This document shows, piece after piece, positions 48,427 through 56,717 of a DNA stretch of 64,000 nucleotides. Position 1 is the stretch's first letter; every line of letters begins with the position of its first letter. Where the stretch lies: assembly GCA_039640505.1 (NCBI GenBank), contig CP046865.1:1178001-1242000 (forward strand), read 5' to 3'. The notes under the pieces were generated by a model, which saw nothing but the letters and a program-made list of their open reading frames with translations, ran no database searches and was not told where the DNA came from. A program made the position numbers and the translations under genes. Origin of the DNA: Rhodobacteraceae bacterium Araon29. Lineage in GTDB: Bacteria; Pseudomonadota; Alphaproteobacteria; Rhodobacterales; Rhodobacteraceae.

Positions 48427-48441
48427 TTCTGCGGCGCAGAA
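48427..48441 (+). promoter_or_regulatory. Leader hairpin before ccr
   Basis: TTCTGC (48427-48432), GGC, GCAGAA (48436-48441) is a perfect inverted repeat in the ccr leader, 11 nt before the GGGAGGA ribosome-binding site (48452-48458). An overlapping CGCCG/CGGCG pair offers an alternative fold. It may affect mRNA stability or translation of ccr. Confidence 0.35.
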
Positions 48442-48462
48442 ATTTCAACTTGGGAGGATCAA

Positions 48463-49743
48463 TTGGCCTTGGATCGTGAAACCAACATTGCAGTATATGA
48501 GGCACCTGAAAAAGACCTTTACGAAGTGGGTGAAATGCCCCCCCTAGGTCATGTTCCAGCTAAAATGTATGCTTGGGCCATTCGCCGCGAGCGGCATGGC
48601 GAACCTGACACGGCATTTCAGGTTGAAGTGGTAGATATTCCGCAGGTTGGGGCTCAGGATGTTTTGGTTTTGGTTATGGCTGCCGGGGTCAATTATAATG
48701 GTGTCTGGGCCGGTTTGGGCGTTCCCATCAGTCCATTTGATGTTCACAAAGCAGACTACCACATCGCTGGCTCGGATGCGGCTGGTATTGTGTGGGCTGT
48801 GGGTGAAAAGGTCACGCGTTGGAAGGTGGGCGACGAGGTTGTGATCCATTGCAATCAAGATGATGGGGACGACGAAGAATGTAATGGTGGCGATCCGATG
48901 TTTTCCGCAAGTCAGCGCATTTGGGGATATGAGACACCGGATGGATCATTTGCACAGTTCACCTCGGTTCAATCGCAACAGCTAATGCCACGCCCAAAGC
49001 ATCTTACTTGGGAAGAAAGCGCGTGTTATACGCTGACGCTTGCTACCGCGTATAGGATGTTATTTGGCCACCATCCGCACGAATTAAAGCCAGGTCAGAA
49101 TGTACTTGTCTGGGGGGCTTCTGGCGGTTTGGGCTCCTATGCTATTCAGCTGATAAACACTGCTGGTGCAAATGCAATTGGTGTGATTTCAGATGAAGAC
49201 AAACGCGAGTTTGTACTTGGACTTGGCGCCGCTGGGGTCATTAATCGCCGAGACTTTGACTGTTGGGGGCAATTGCCGACGGTCAATAGCCCTGAATATA
49301 AGACTTGGTTTGGCGAGGTGCGGAAGTTTGGCAAAGCGATCTGGGATTTCACTGGTAAGGGCGTCAATGTCGATATGGTGTTTGAACACCCGGGCGAAAG
49401 TACATTTCCGGTGTCAACATTTGTGTGTAAAAAAGGCGGCATGGTTGTGATCTGTGCGGGCACAACAGGTTACAACCTAACCATGGATGCCCGCTATGTT
49501 TGGATGAACCAGAAAAGAATTCAAGGTAGTCATTTTGCGCATTTAAAGCAGGCAGCAGCGGCAAACAAGTTGATGGTAGAGCGGCGTTTGGACCCCTGTA
49601 TGTCCGAAGTTTTTGGTTGGGAAGAAATTCCTAAAGCCCATGTAAAAATGCGCCGAAATGAACACAAGCCGGGCAATATGGCGGTACTGGTTCAGGCGCC
49701 GCGCACCGGGCTTCGCACGTTTGAAGATACGATCGCAAAATAA
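48463..49743 (+). CDS. ccr: Crotonyl-CoA carboxylase/reductase
   Basis: Ccr reductively carboxylates crotonyl-CoA to ethylmalonyl-CoA with NADPH and CO2, the key step of the ethylmalonyl-CoA pathway. The start is TTG 48463, with GGGAGGA 4 nt upstream, giving 426 residues. It is an MDR-superfamily enzyme with GVNYNGVWAG (about 81-90), the NADPH-binding GASGGLGSYAIQL motif (about 207-219) and GSHFAHLKQA near 360, the region of the CO2-binding His. A strong terminator follows. Confidence 0.95.
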   Translation: MALDRETNIAVYEAPEKDLYEVGEMPPLGHVPAKMYAWAIRRERHGEPDTAFQVEVVDIPQVGAQDVLVLVMAAGVNYNGVWAGLGVPISPFDVHKADYHIAGSDAAGIVWAVGEKVTRWKVGDEVVIHCNQDDGDDEECNGGDPMFSASQRIWGYETPDGSFAQFTSVQSQQLMPRPKHLTWEESACYTLTLATAYRMLFGHHPHELKPGQNVLVWGASGGLGSYAIQLINTAGANAIGVISDEDKREFVLGLGAAGVINRRDFDCWGQLPTVNSPEYKTWFGEVRKFGKAIWDFTGKGVNVDMVFEHPGESTFPVSTFVCKKGGMVVICAGTTGYNLTMDARYVWMNQKRIQGSHFAHLKQAAAANKLMVERRLDPCMSEVFGWEEIPKAHVKMRRNEHKPGNMAVLVQAPRTGLRTFEDTIAK

Positions 49744-49770
49744 CCGAAAATCTGGATTTTTCCCTCTCTT

Positions 49771-49810
49771 GCTCGCGAATCAGTTAATGCTGAACGCGAG
49801 CGCATTTTTT
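49771..49810 (+). terminator. Intrinsic terminator after ccr
   Basis: GCTCGCG (49771-49777) pairs with CGCGAGC (49795-49801), with an inner CAG/CTG pairing. Six T residues follow at 49805-49810. It begins 27 bp after the ccr stop and separates ccr from the quorum-sensing genes. Confidence 0.85.
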
Positions 49811-49947
49811 CGTGTTGTTATTTTTCAGGAGCTTGAAAATCATAATACTGCTATATCTGGGGAGTTGAAAAATGCGAATTTCAGAAAAACTGACAAACAT
49901 GGTAAGGTTGAGTTAATTAATTGTTAATCATTTTTAACGAGAATCTA

Positions 49948-50166
49948 ATGACACATGAATGGATAATTGACGTTTTGCTAGACTTGCGCACCTTCGCAGC
50001 CAAAAACGATATGACTGCTTTGGCAGCGCAGCTTGATGATGCCAAGATGATGGCAATAATTGAGATTGCGTCAAAGACCGAAAGGCCGGCCGTTGACACA
50101 GCTTATAAAAATATCAGCTTACGAGCAGGCCCTCACGCGTTTGGAGCAAGCAAAAGAGCGAGCTGA
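49948..50166 (+). CDS. Small protein upstream of and overlapping luxR
   Basis: From ATG 49948 (MTHEWIIDVLLDLRTFA) the product has 72 residues; TTG 49921 is an in-frame alternative. The N-terminal 40 residues form amphipathic helices (MTHEWIIDVLLDLRTFAAKN, then MTALAAQLDDAKMMAIIEIA). I believe similar small ORFs precede luxR in other roseobacters, but that is from memory. Its end overlaps the luxR reading frame by about 74 bp. The function is unknown; a role in quorum sensing is inference. Confidence 0.55.
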   Translation: MTHEWIIDVLLDLRTFAAKNDMTALAAQLDDAKMMAIIEIASKTERPAVDTAYKNISLRAGPHAFGASKRAS

Positions 50167-50821
50167 TTTACAATCTGTTATTGAAGAGTTCTGCCACATT
50201 TTTGAAGTTGAGCATGCGGTGTATCATTGGGTTAATTCCAAGGGCGCGCATATGGGGGTTGGTACCTATCCACAATCTTGGATCAACCGATACCTGCAAA
50301 AGGGATATTTAAAAATTGATCCGGTGATTGTGGGCGGCTTTCAAAGCTATCATCCAATGGATTGGAAGAAATTGGACTGGTCCAGCAAACACGCGCGGGT
50401 GTTTCAAGCAGATGCAATTGCAAACGGTGTAGGCAATCAGGGTTTGTCAATTCCCCTTAGGGGGCCGCGCGGACAATATGCCTTGTTCACTGTTAGTCAC
50501 AATTGCGCAGATGATGTTTGGGCAAAATTCATCGAAAGCCGGCGCCGTGACTTAATTTTAATTTCGCATTATTTCAATAATAAGGCGCTTGAACTTGAAC
50601 CTGAAAAATTAGCGGATGTTGCTTCAGCATTATCGCCGCGGGAAATCGAAACACTCACGCTCTTGGCTATGGGCTATAATCGGGCCATGGTTGCCCAGAC
50701 TTTATCAATCTCTGAGCATACGGTGCGAGTTTATGTCGAAAGCGCCCGTTTCAAATTAGGCTCGATGAATACAACCCATGCGGTTGCCAGCGCGCTTAGT
50801 CGCGGTTTGATTGTCATCTGA
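50093..50821 (+). CDS. luxR: LuxR-type acyl-homoserine lactone receptor/regulator
   Basis: This regulator binds an acyl-homoserine lactone and DNA. I prefer TTG 50093, with AAAGG 7 nt upstream, giving 242 residues; TTG 50060 is the other option and no ATG fits. The N-terminal autoinducer domain keeps the family residues seen in YLKIDPVIVGGFQ and HPMDWKKL (Asp-Pro, then Trp) and GLSIPLRGPRGQYA. The C-terminal LuxR helix-turn-helix is SPREIETLTLLAMGYNRAMV followed by SEHTVRVYVESARFKLG. luxI is 113 bp downstream. Confidence 0.9.
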   Translation: MTQLIKISAYEQALTRLEQAKERADLQSVIEEFCHIFEVEHAVYHWVNSKGAHMGVGTYPQSWINRYLQKGYLKIDPVIVGGFQSYHPMDWKKLDWSSKHARVFQADAIANGVGNQGLSIPLRGPRGQYALFTVSHNCADDVWAKFIESRRRDLILISHYFNNKALELEPEKLADVASALSPREIETLTLLAMGYNRAMVAQTLSISEHTVRVYVESARFKLGSMNTTHAVASALSRGLIVI

Positions 50822-50850
50822 TCCCATTCTTCCCAACATTTTTAGACTGT

Positions 50851-50867
50851 TAACGGACCGCTCGTTA
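50851..50867. promoter_or_regulatory. Candidate lux-box-like inverted repeat before luxI
   Basis: TAACG (50851-50855), seven bases, CGTTA (50863-50867) is a perfect 17-bp inverted repeat about 68 bp upstream of the luxI ATG. A second short repeat, GCATA/TATGC, lies at 50894-50907. Lux boxes are about 18-20 bp inverted repeats at this kind of distance, but this one does not match the classical sequence. Confidence 0.4.
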
Positions 50868-50934
50868 GCTTCCCTAAGCCTTAATGCTTGTTTGCATAGG
50901 TTTATGCCTTCCATCAACGGTGAGGGCATAGCCA

Positions 50935-51567
50935 ATGTTGACCTATCTTTGGGCAAAACAATTAGCCAAGCGACCATTATTGCGCGATAGTATGTTTCGA
51001 GATCGTGCAGACCAATTCAAAACCCGGTTAAACTGGCAGGTAGACGTGGATCAAAACGGGTTTGAGAGGGATGAATACGATGCTCTTAATCCGCTTTATG
51101 TGATTTGGGAATCCCCGCAAGGCCTACATCAAGGGTCGCTTCGGTTGTTGCCAACCACAGGCCGCAACATGATAAAGGACCATTTTTCGCATCTTTTGGA
51201 TGAGCAAATGAAGGAAAGTCCCAAACTATGGGAGTGCAGCCGCTTTTGCCTTGCACGCCATGCGCCAAGGCAAGTTGCATCTAATTTAATGTTGGCAGCA
51301 GGCGAGGCAATGGTCGGCTTTGGGGTGATAGAGTGCATTGCCATCTTTGATCAGCGAATGATGCGGATTTACCGATTGCTTGGTGCACAGCCGCGCCTGA
51401 TCGGATCTTCTGGCACCGGCAAAGATTTTGTGGGTGTTGGAATTTGGAAGTTCACATCCCAAAACCGAGAAACGGTATCCCAGAAAGCAGGCGTGTCGGC
51501 CAAAGCTTCTGCGAAGTGGTTTGATCATGCCTTTGGCAGTACATGCCGGCAAGCCGAACTGGGTTGA
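50935..51567 (+). CDS. luxI: Acyl-homoserine-lactone synthase LuxI
   Basis: LuxI makes the signal from S-adenosylmethionine and an acyl-ACP. The 210-residue protein has the conserved residues at the expected positions: R24, F28, W34, D46, D49, R70, F84, E100 and R103, within MFRDRADQF, GFERDEYDALNP, GSLRLLPTTGRNM and LWECSRF. Acyl chain length cannot be deduced. It follows luxR on the same strand. The gene after it is a RecD-like helicase starting 54 bp later. Confidence 0.93.
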   Translation: MLTYLWAKQLAKRPLLRDSMFRDRADQFKTRLNWQVDVDQNGFERDEYDALNPLYVIWESPQGLHQGSLRLLPTTGRNMIKDHFSHLLDEQMKESPKLWECSRFCLARHAPRQVASNLMLAAGEAMVGFGVIECIAIFDQRMMRIYRLLGAQPRLIGSSGTGKDFVGVGIWKFTSQNRETVSQKAGVSAKASAKWFDHAFGSTCRQAELG

Positions 51568-51621
51568 TTAAGCGCATTAAAGCTATGGAGCTTGACCTCA
51601 AACGGGTGTAGCCTAGTGCCT

Positions 51622-53145
51622 ATGACCTCTGTTGGTTTTCAACTCTCTTCCGATCAGGCAGAAGCTTATGACACCGTTAGCCAATTGCTTCAGGCTGCGG
51701 GGATTAATTTAAACAATGCTCAGCTCATGCCGCCGGCCTCGGATAAATCTGCGGTCATGGCTTTAATTGGTAAAGCTGGGTCTGGCAAAACCTTATTGCT
51801 TTCGCAGCTTTACGAGGCTTTGGCAGACATCGGTATAGAATTGATCACAGGTGATTATGAAAGCCGGAAGCGGCGCGATAAGCGCACGCTTGCAATTCTT
51901 GCCCCGACCAATAAAGCAGCAAGTGTTTTGCGTATGCGCGGCGTGCCGGCAACAACTATTCACCGGATACTCTATACCCCCCTCTATGATCCAGAATATG
52001 AGAAAATTGCTGAATGGCTTTCTGGCAACGCGGAAAAACCAACCATCGAGGGGTTAACCCAAGATGCGCTTGATCGAGCCTATGACTTTTTTCAGACGCA
52101 TAAATCGATTGCCGGCGCTTTGGCTGCTGCTGGCCTTAGGGGGTCGGATTTTATCATTGGGTGGAAACGCAGGGAAGAGCCGCTTGATCTTGCCTTTGTC
52201 GATGAAGCCTCAATGCTTGATGAACGCCAATTTGAAGATTTAAAAGATATCTTCTCAACTTTGATTATGTTTGGCGACCCTGCACAACTTGCCCCTGTGA
52301 ATCAGTCTGGCGCAATGGTGTTTGACGCCTTAAAGCCTTCGCAGAAGATCGAGCTCAGCCGAATTCATAGGCAAGAGCAAGATAATCCAATTCTGGATTT
52401 AGCCCACGCTCTGGGCGACCCGAGTGTCGGGTTTGAGGATTTTGAAGCGCAGATACAAGATATTGCAAGCCGTGATGAGCGTGTGATCTGGGGCCAAAGA
52501 GTCGAAGTGGATTTAATGGCGCGCAGCCCGGTTTTGGTTTGGCGAAATGCCACGCGGATAAGGCTGATTAATGCTTTTCGCAGGGTTCATGATGCGCCAG
52601 AGGATGCCTTGCTGCCGGGAGAGCCTTTGATATGTGATGGTATTGAATTGCCGCTTAAGCATCGTAAAAAGCGCATTGACCTTGAGGCGCGCGGATTGGT
52701 GAAAGGGGCACAAGTTGTCTATTTGGGCGCCGGGCGTCGACCGGGGTTTTCAAAATTGCATGTGCTAGGAGCAGAAGATCCACAGGTGTCGGCCGCCTCA
52801 ATTATTAAAATAGAAATTCCCGACGAAGATGAACCTTTTATTCCCTTTGCTGCAAATATGGGGGCAGCATTCCTACATGGATCGGCTGTCACCATTCACA
52901 AAGCACAAGGCAGCCAATGGGACACGGTTCAGGTGTTTGCTCCAGACATCTATGCCGCTGCCCGAATGGGCCGATCGGAAGCGGGGCAACCATTGTGGAA
53001 AAGGCTTGCCTATGTAGCTATTACAAGGGCGCAAAATCGGCTTGTCTGGGTGGTCCGTAACCGGCTTTCAAAACCGACAAACCCGCTTAGCACCGGTGAT
53101 CTACGTGCGCTTGAGACTGCCCCAATGGCGTTGCAAATTGAGTAA
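51622..53145 (+). CDS. RecD-like ATP-dependent DNA helicase (SF1B)
   Basis: This protein of 507 residues (ATG 51622; GTG 51616 is an alternative) is a superfamily 1 helicase. Walker A is GKAGSGKTLLL near residue 50, the motif II box FVDEASML near 192, motif III GDPAQLAPV near 217, and the C-terminal motif V/VI region has HGSAVTIHKAQGSQWDTV and YVAITRAQNRLVWV. It resembles the core of RecD2-type helicases and lacks other domains. Its DNA-repair role is likely but unproven, and the link with luxI is only position. Confidence 0.85.
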   Translation: MTSVGFQLSSDQAEAYDTVSQLLQAAGINLNNAQLMPPASDKSAVMALIGKAGSGKTLLLSQLYEALADIGIELITGDYESRKRRDKRTLAILAPTNKAASVLRMRGVPATTIHRILYTPLYDPEYEKIAEWLSGNAEKPTIEGLTQDALDRAYDFFQTHKSIAGALAAAGLRGSDFIIGWKRREEPLDLAFVDEASMLDERQFEDLKDIFSTLIMFGDPAQLAPVNQSGAMVFDALKPSQKIELSRIHRQEQDNPILDLAHALGDPSVGFEDFEAQIQDIASRDERVIWGQRVEVDLMARSPVLVWRNATRIRLINAFRRVHDAPEDALLPGEPLICDGIELPLKHRKKRIDLEARGLVKGAQVVYLGAGRRPGFSKLHVLGAEDPQVSAASIIKIEIPDEDEPFIPFAANMGAAFLHGSAVTIHKAQGSQWDTVQVFAPDIYAAARMGRSEAGQPLWKRLAYVAITRAQNRLVWVVRNRLSKPTNPLSTGDLRALETAPMALQIE

Positions 53146-53250
53146 TGCACAGTGTGCGACGCAGCGTTGTTTGCAGCGCGTACGATCACGGGTTGCAAAG
53201 GTGGTCCTTTCTTTTCCATATTGCGGGTAAAAAACCGACGGGAGGAATAA

Positions 53251-54885
53251 ATGTTCGGAAACATGATGCACCGGCCTTTGTCGATCATCGAGATTTTACG
53301 ATTTTCGGTAGAAGCGCACCCTAAGGCTGAGATTGTTTCGGTTAGAACCGAGGGTGATGTCCATCGATATACCTATCCCGAGTGCTATAGCCGGGTGGGG
53401 AAACTGGCGCATGCTCTAGCCAAGCTGGGCATCAAAACCGGTGATCGTGTGGCCACCTTGGCATGGAATGGATATCGCCACTTTGAGCTCTACTACGCGA
53501 TCGCTGGGATTGGCGGGGTTTGTCACACCCTTAATCCACGGCTCAGCGCGGAGCAGATGATCTATATTACCAATCACGCCGAAGACCGGGTGATGTTTGT
53601 CGACACAACCTTTGTGCCTGTGGTTGAAGCTTTGGCTGACAAGTTTCCCAAGGATATGCAGTTTGTGGTGATGACCGACAGGGCGCATATGCCAAAAAGC
53701 GCATTAAACTTGCTCTGCTATGAAGACTTAATCCAAGATGAGCCGCAAGCTTATGACTGGCCGGAATTTCCTGAGGAAACCGCCGCAGGCTTGTGTTACA
53801 CATCTGGCACCACCGGCAATCCCAAGGGTGCGCTTTATTCGCATCGCTCAACAGTTCTGCATGCCTTTACCGCTGCTATATCAATCTCAGATGGGCTAAA
53901 TGAAGGCGCACGCGTTTTGCCTGTTGTGCCTTTGTTTCACGTCAACGCATGGGGGCTGCCTTATGCTGCCCCTTTAACCGGCGCATCGCTTATCTTCCCG
54001 GGCGGCGCGTTAGACGGTGCATCGCTTTTTGATCTTATGGACCGAGAAAAGGTAACCTCGGCTTGGGGCGTGCCCACAGTTTGGTTGGGGCTACAGGGCG
54101 AAATTGCATCCCGAGGACGAAATCCAGAAGGCTTTGCAAGCATTATTGTGGGCGGCTCTGCCGCGCCGCGGTCACTGATTGCGGCTTTTGAGAAATCTGG
54201 CGTTACAGTTTGTCATGCTTGGGGAATGACGGAAATGAGCCCGGTGGGCACCCATGGTATTTTATCATCGCATCACAAAGAGACGCTGAATGAAGAAGAG
54301 TTGCTGGATCTAAAAGCCCTACAAGGGCGGCGCGTTTTTGGCGTTGACCTCAAAATTGTCGACGAAGATGGCAACCGCCTGCCACATGATGGTGAAGAGG
54401 CGGGTGAGTTGTTTGTGCGTGGTAATACGATCATAAGCAGCTATTTCAATGACGCTGAAGCCAGCAAAGCAGCTATGGATGCCGATGGCTGGTTTGGAAC
54501 CGGTGATGTCGCTTCGATCAATGACGAAGGATTTTTGATCATTCAAGACCGCGCCAAAGACCTGATTAAGTCTGGCGGTGAATGGATTAGCTCAATTGAT
54601 CTAGAAAATGTTGTTATGGCCCACCCTGAGGTTGCCAATTGCGCTGTCATTGCGGTGGCCCATCCCAAATGGGATGAACGGCCACTGTTGATTATTGTTC
54701 CGGCAGGAGAGGCGCGGGTCGCAAAAGACGATATCGATGCTTTACTGCTTGATCATGTGGCAAAATGGCAATTGCCTGATGCCATTGAATTTGTCGACGC
54801 ACTGCCGCTAACGGCAACAGGCAAGGTGTCAAAACTTACCCTGCGCAAGCAATTTGCCGACTATAAACTACCAGATATGAAATAG
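53251..54885 (+). CDS. Acyl-CoA synthetase, DmdB-like
   Basis: This 544-residue AMP-forming ligase has the signature YTSGTTGNPKGALYSHRS (about 181-198) and the C-terminal lysine in GKVSKLTLRKQF. Overall it resembles medium-chain acyl-CoA synthetases and the methylmercaptopropionate-CoA ligase DmdB of roseobacters, for example in the NHAEDRVMFVD and IKSGGEWISSIDLENV segments. It could act on 3-methylmercaptopropionate from DMSP or on a fatty acid. It starts with GGAGG upstream and is followed by an acyl-CoA dehydrogenase 4 bp later. Confidence 0.85.
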   Translation: MFGNMMHRPLSIIEILRFSVEAHPKAEIVSVRTEGDVHRYTYPECYSRVGKLAHALAKLGIKTGDRVATLAWNGYRHFELYYAIAGIGGVCHTLNPRLSAEQMIYITNHAEDRVMFVDTTFVPVVEALADKFPKDMQFVVMTDRAHMPKSALNLLCYEDLIQDEPQAYDWPEFPEETAAGLCYTSGTTGNPKGALYSHRSTVLHAFTAAISISDGLNEGARVLPVVPLFHVNAWGLPYAAPLTGASLIFPGGALDGASLFDLMDREKVTSAWGVPTVWLGLQGEIASRGRNPEGFASIIVGGSAAPRSLIAAFEKSGVTVCHAWGMTEMSPVGTHGILSSHHKETLNEEELLDLKALQGRRVFGVDLKIVDEDGNRLPHDGEEAGELFVRGNTIISSYFNDAEASKAAMDADGWFGTGDVASINDEGFLIIQDRAKDLIKSGGEWISSIDLENVVMAHPEVANCAVIAVAHPKWDERPLLIIVPAGEARVAKDDIDALLLDHVAKWQLPDAIEFVDALPLTATGKVSKLTLRKQFADYKLPDMK

Positions 54886-54889
54886 GAAA

Positions 54890-56131
54890 ATGGAAATGGA
54901 CTTAGGTGTATCGCCAAAAGTAACCCCTCTGATCGAGGCAGTACGTGATATGGTGGAAACTGATATTGCGCCTCTTGATGCTGAATATCATGCCGAAGTT
55001 GGCCGCCATCCCAGTGGTGAACGCTTTGCCCTGACCGACCGTCAGGTTGAAATTATGGAGGGGCTTAAAGCCAAGGCGCGGGCAAGAAATCTGTGGAATT
55101 TTTGGCTGACCGACAGTGAGCGCGGCTATGGGCTAAGCACGGTTGAATACGCCTATCTGGCAGAAGAAATGGGCAAAGTGAGCATTGCTGCCGAAGTTTT
55201 CAACTGTTCTGCACCAGACACCGGAAATATGGAAGTGCTTGAGCGCTATGGAACACAAGAGCATAAAGATCGCTGGTTGGGGGATCTGCTGGAAGGAAAA
55301 ATTCGCTCAGCCTATGTGATGACAGAGCCAGGATTAGCATCCTCTGATGCTGCACAACTGGCTTTTGAAGCCAAGCGCGACGGGGATGAATTTGTCTTAA
55401 ATGGTGAAAAGTGGTGGATATCAGGCGCAGGTGATCCTCGCTGTGGGCTTTATATCCTAATGGCGTGCACCGATCCCGATGCCGCCAAGCACAGCCGCCA
55501 CACAATGTTCGCAATGGACGCGAAAATGCCGGGAATTGAAATATTGAGGCCTATGGAGGTCTTTGGAAATGATGATGCACCGCACGGGCACATGCATCTT
55601 CGGTTCACCAATGTTCGCATTCCGGCAAGCGCTGTTATTTTAGGTGAGGGCCGCGGTTTCGAAGTTGCACAGGGCCGACTTGGTCCTGGCCGTATCCATC
55701 ATTGTATGCGCGCCATCGGTCAGGCAGAAAAAGCGCTTGAAATGATGTGCCGCCGTGGTCTGTCACGAGAAGCCTTTGGAAAACGCCTAACAGAATTGGG
55801 CGCCAATTATGACATTATTGCAAATGCGCGGATGGAAATTGAAATGGCGCGTTTGCTATGCCTGAAAGCTGCCTACATGATGGATACAGCAGGTGTTCGG
55901 GCAGCGCAGCCGTGGATTTCACAGATTAAAGTAGTGGCCCCGCTAATGGCCGGGAAAGTTGTTGACGAGGCCATGCAAATGCATGGTGCGGGCGGTATCA
56001 GTCAGGACTTTAATCTGGCCCATATGTGGACCCATATTCGCACGTTGCGGTTTGCCGATGGTCCCGATGCGGTGCATCGACGTCAGGTGGCGCGGGCTGA
56101 GTTGAAAAAATATACGAACTCTGAAACCTAA
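54890..56131 (+). CDS. Acyl-CoA dehydrogenase
   Basis: This 413-residue flavoenzyme oxidises an acyl-CoA to the 2-enoyl-CoA. The FAD- and substrate-binding motif YVMTEPGLASSDAAQL is near residues 142-157, and WWISGAGDPRCGLYILMAC follows. The C-terminal part has QMHGAGGISQDF, typical of the ACAD10/11-like subfamily. It is too short to be DmdC, which is about 580-600 residues. It is probably in an operon with the acyl-CoA synthetase, giving activation plus oxidation of one acid. Confidence 0.87.
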   Translation: MEMDLGVSPKVTPLIEAVRDMVETDIAPLDAEYHAEVGRHPSGERFALTDRQVEIMEGLKAKARARNLWNFWLTDSERGYGLSTVEYAYLAEEMGKVSIAAEVFNCSAPDTGNMEVLERYGTQEHKDRWLGDLLEGKIRSAYVMTEPGLASSDAAQLAFEAKRDGDEFVLNGEKWWISGAGDPRCGLYILMACTDPDAAKHSRHTMFAMDAKMPGIEILRPMEVFGNDDAPHGHMHLRFTNVRIPASAVILGEGRGFEVAQGRLGPGRIHHCMRAIGQAEKALEMMCRRGLSREAFGKRLTELGANYDIIANARMEIEMARLLCLKAAYMMDTAGVRAAQPWISQIKVVAPLMAGKVVDEAMQMHGAGGISQDFNLAHMWTHIRTLRFADGPDAVHRRQVARAELKKYTNSET

Positions 56132-56165
56132 CGCCTCGAGGGGGGCAGGGGTTACAAGATAAATA

Positions 56166-56612
56166 TTAGTTTGCGTTGGTATCAAACCAAATTGTCACGG
56201 GCCCGTCATTTACAAGGCTAACTTGCATATCCGCACCAAACTCGCCAGTTTCGACTTGGACGCCCAGCGCGGCTAATGCTTTGGCAAAATATTCATAAAG
56301 CTTGCGGCCTTCCTCAGGTGGGGCAGCCGAAGAAAACCCGGGGCGGTTGCCGCGCGATGTATCTGCCGCAAGTGTGAATTGGCTGACAACCAAAGCAGCG
56401 CCGCCAATGTCGATCAAAGACCGGTTCATTTTGCCGGCGTCATCGGTAAAGATCCGCAGCTTGCTGATTTTAGCGGCCAGTTGATCAGCGTCTTTCGGGC
56501 TGTCTGCTTCCATGGCACAAATCAGTATGAGTAGGCCTTGATCGATTTTACCGATTGTATGTCCGCTGACCTCTACGGATGATTGGCGAACGCGTTGCAG
56601 CAAGGCACGCAT
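56166..56612 (-). CDS. dtd: D-aminoacyl-tRNA deacylase
   Basis: Dtd hydrolyses D-amino acids mischarged on tRNA. The 148-residue protein has the family N-terminus [17 protein letters not shown] and the [20 protein letters not shown] motif (about 78-97) with the catalytic Thr/Ser region, plus the C-terminal NDGPVTIW motif. It is convergent with the acyl-CoA dehydrogenase gene. Confidence 0.95.
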   Translation of the reverse strand: MRALLQRVRQSSVEVSGHTIGKIDQGLLILICAMEADSPKDADQLAAKISKLRIFTDDAGKMNRSLIDIGGAALVVSQFTLAADTSRGNRPGFSSAAPPEEGRKLYEYFAKALAALGVQVETGEFGADMQVSLVNDGPVTIWFDTNAN

Positions 56613-56717
56613 GATTTATTCCTTCTTGTTTTTAAACCTTGTAATCGATTACGTTCAAAAGATGCAATTTTTTCCCGCAGTACCATCTATTCGCACCCTA
56701 ACGGCGTTTCGTTTCCT

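Noticed and set aside
54890-56131. DmdC (methylmercaptopropionyl-CoA dehydrogenase) as a name for the acyl-CoA dehydrogenase
   Set aside because: The protein has 413 residues, far shorter than DmdC, and it has an ACAD10/11-like C-terminus.
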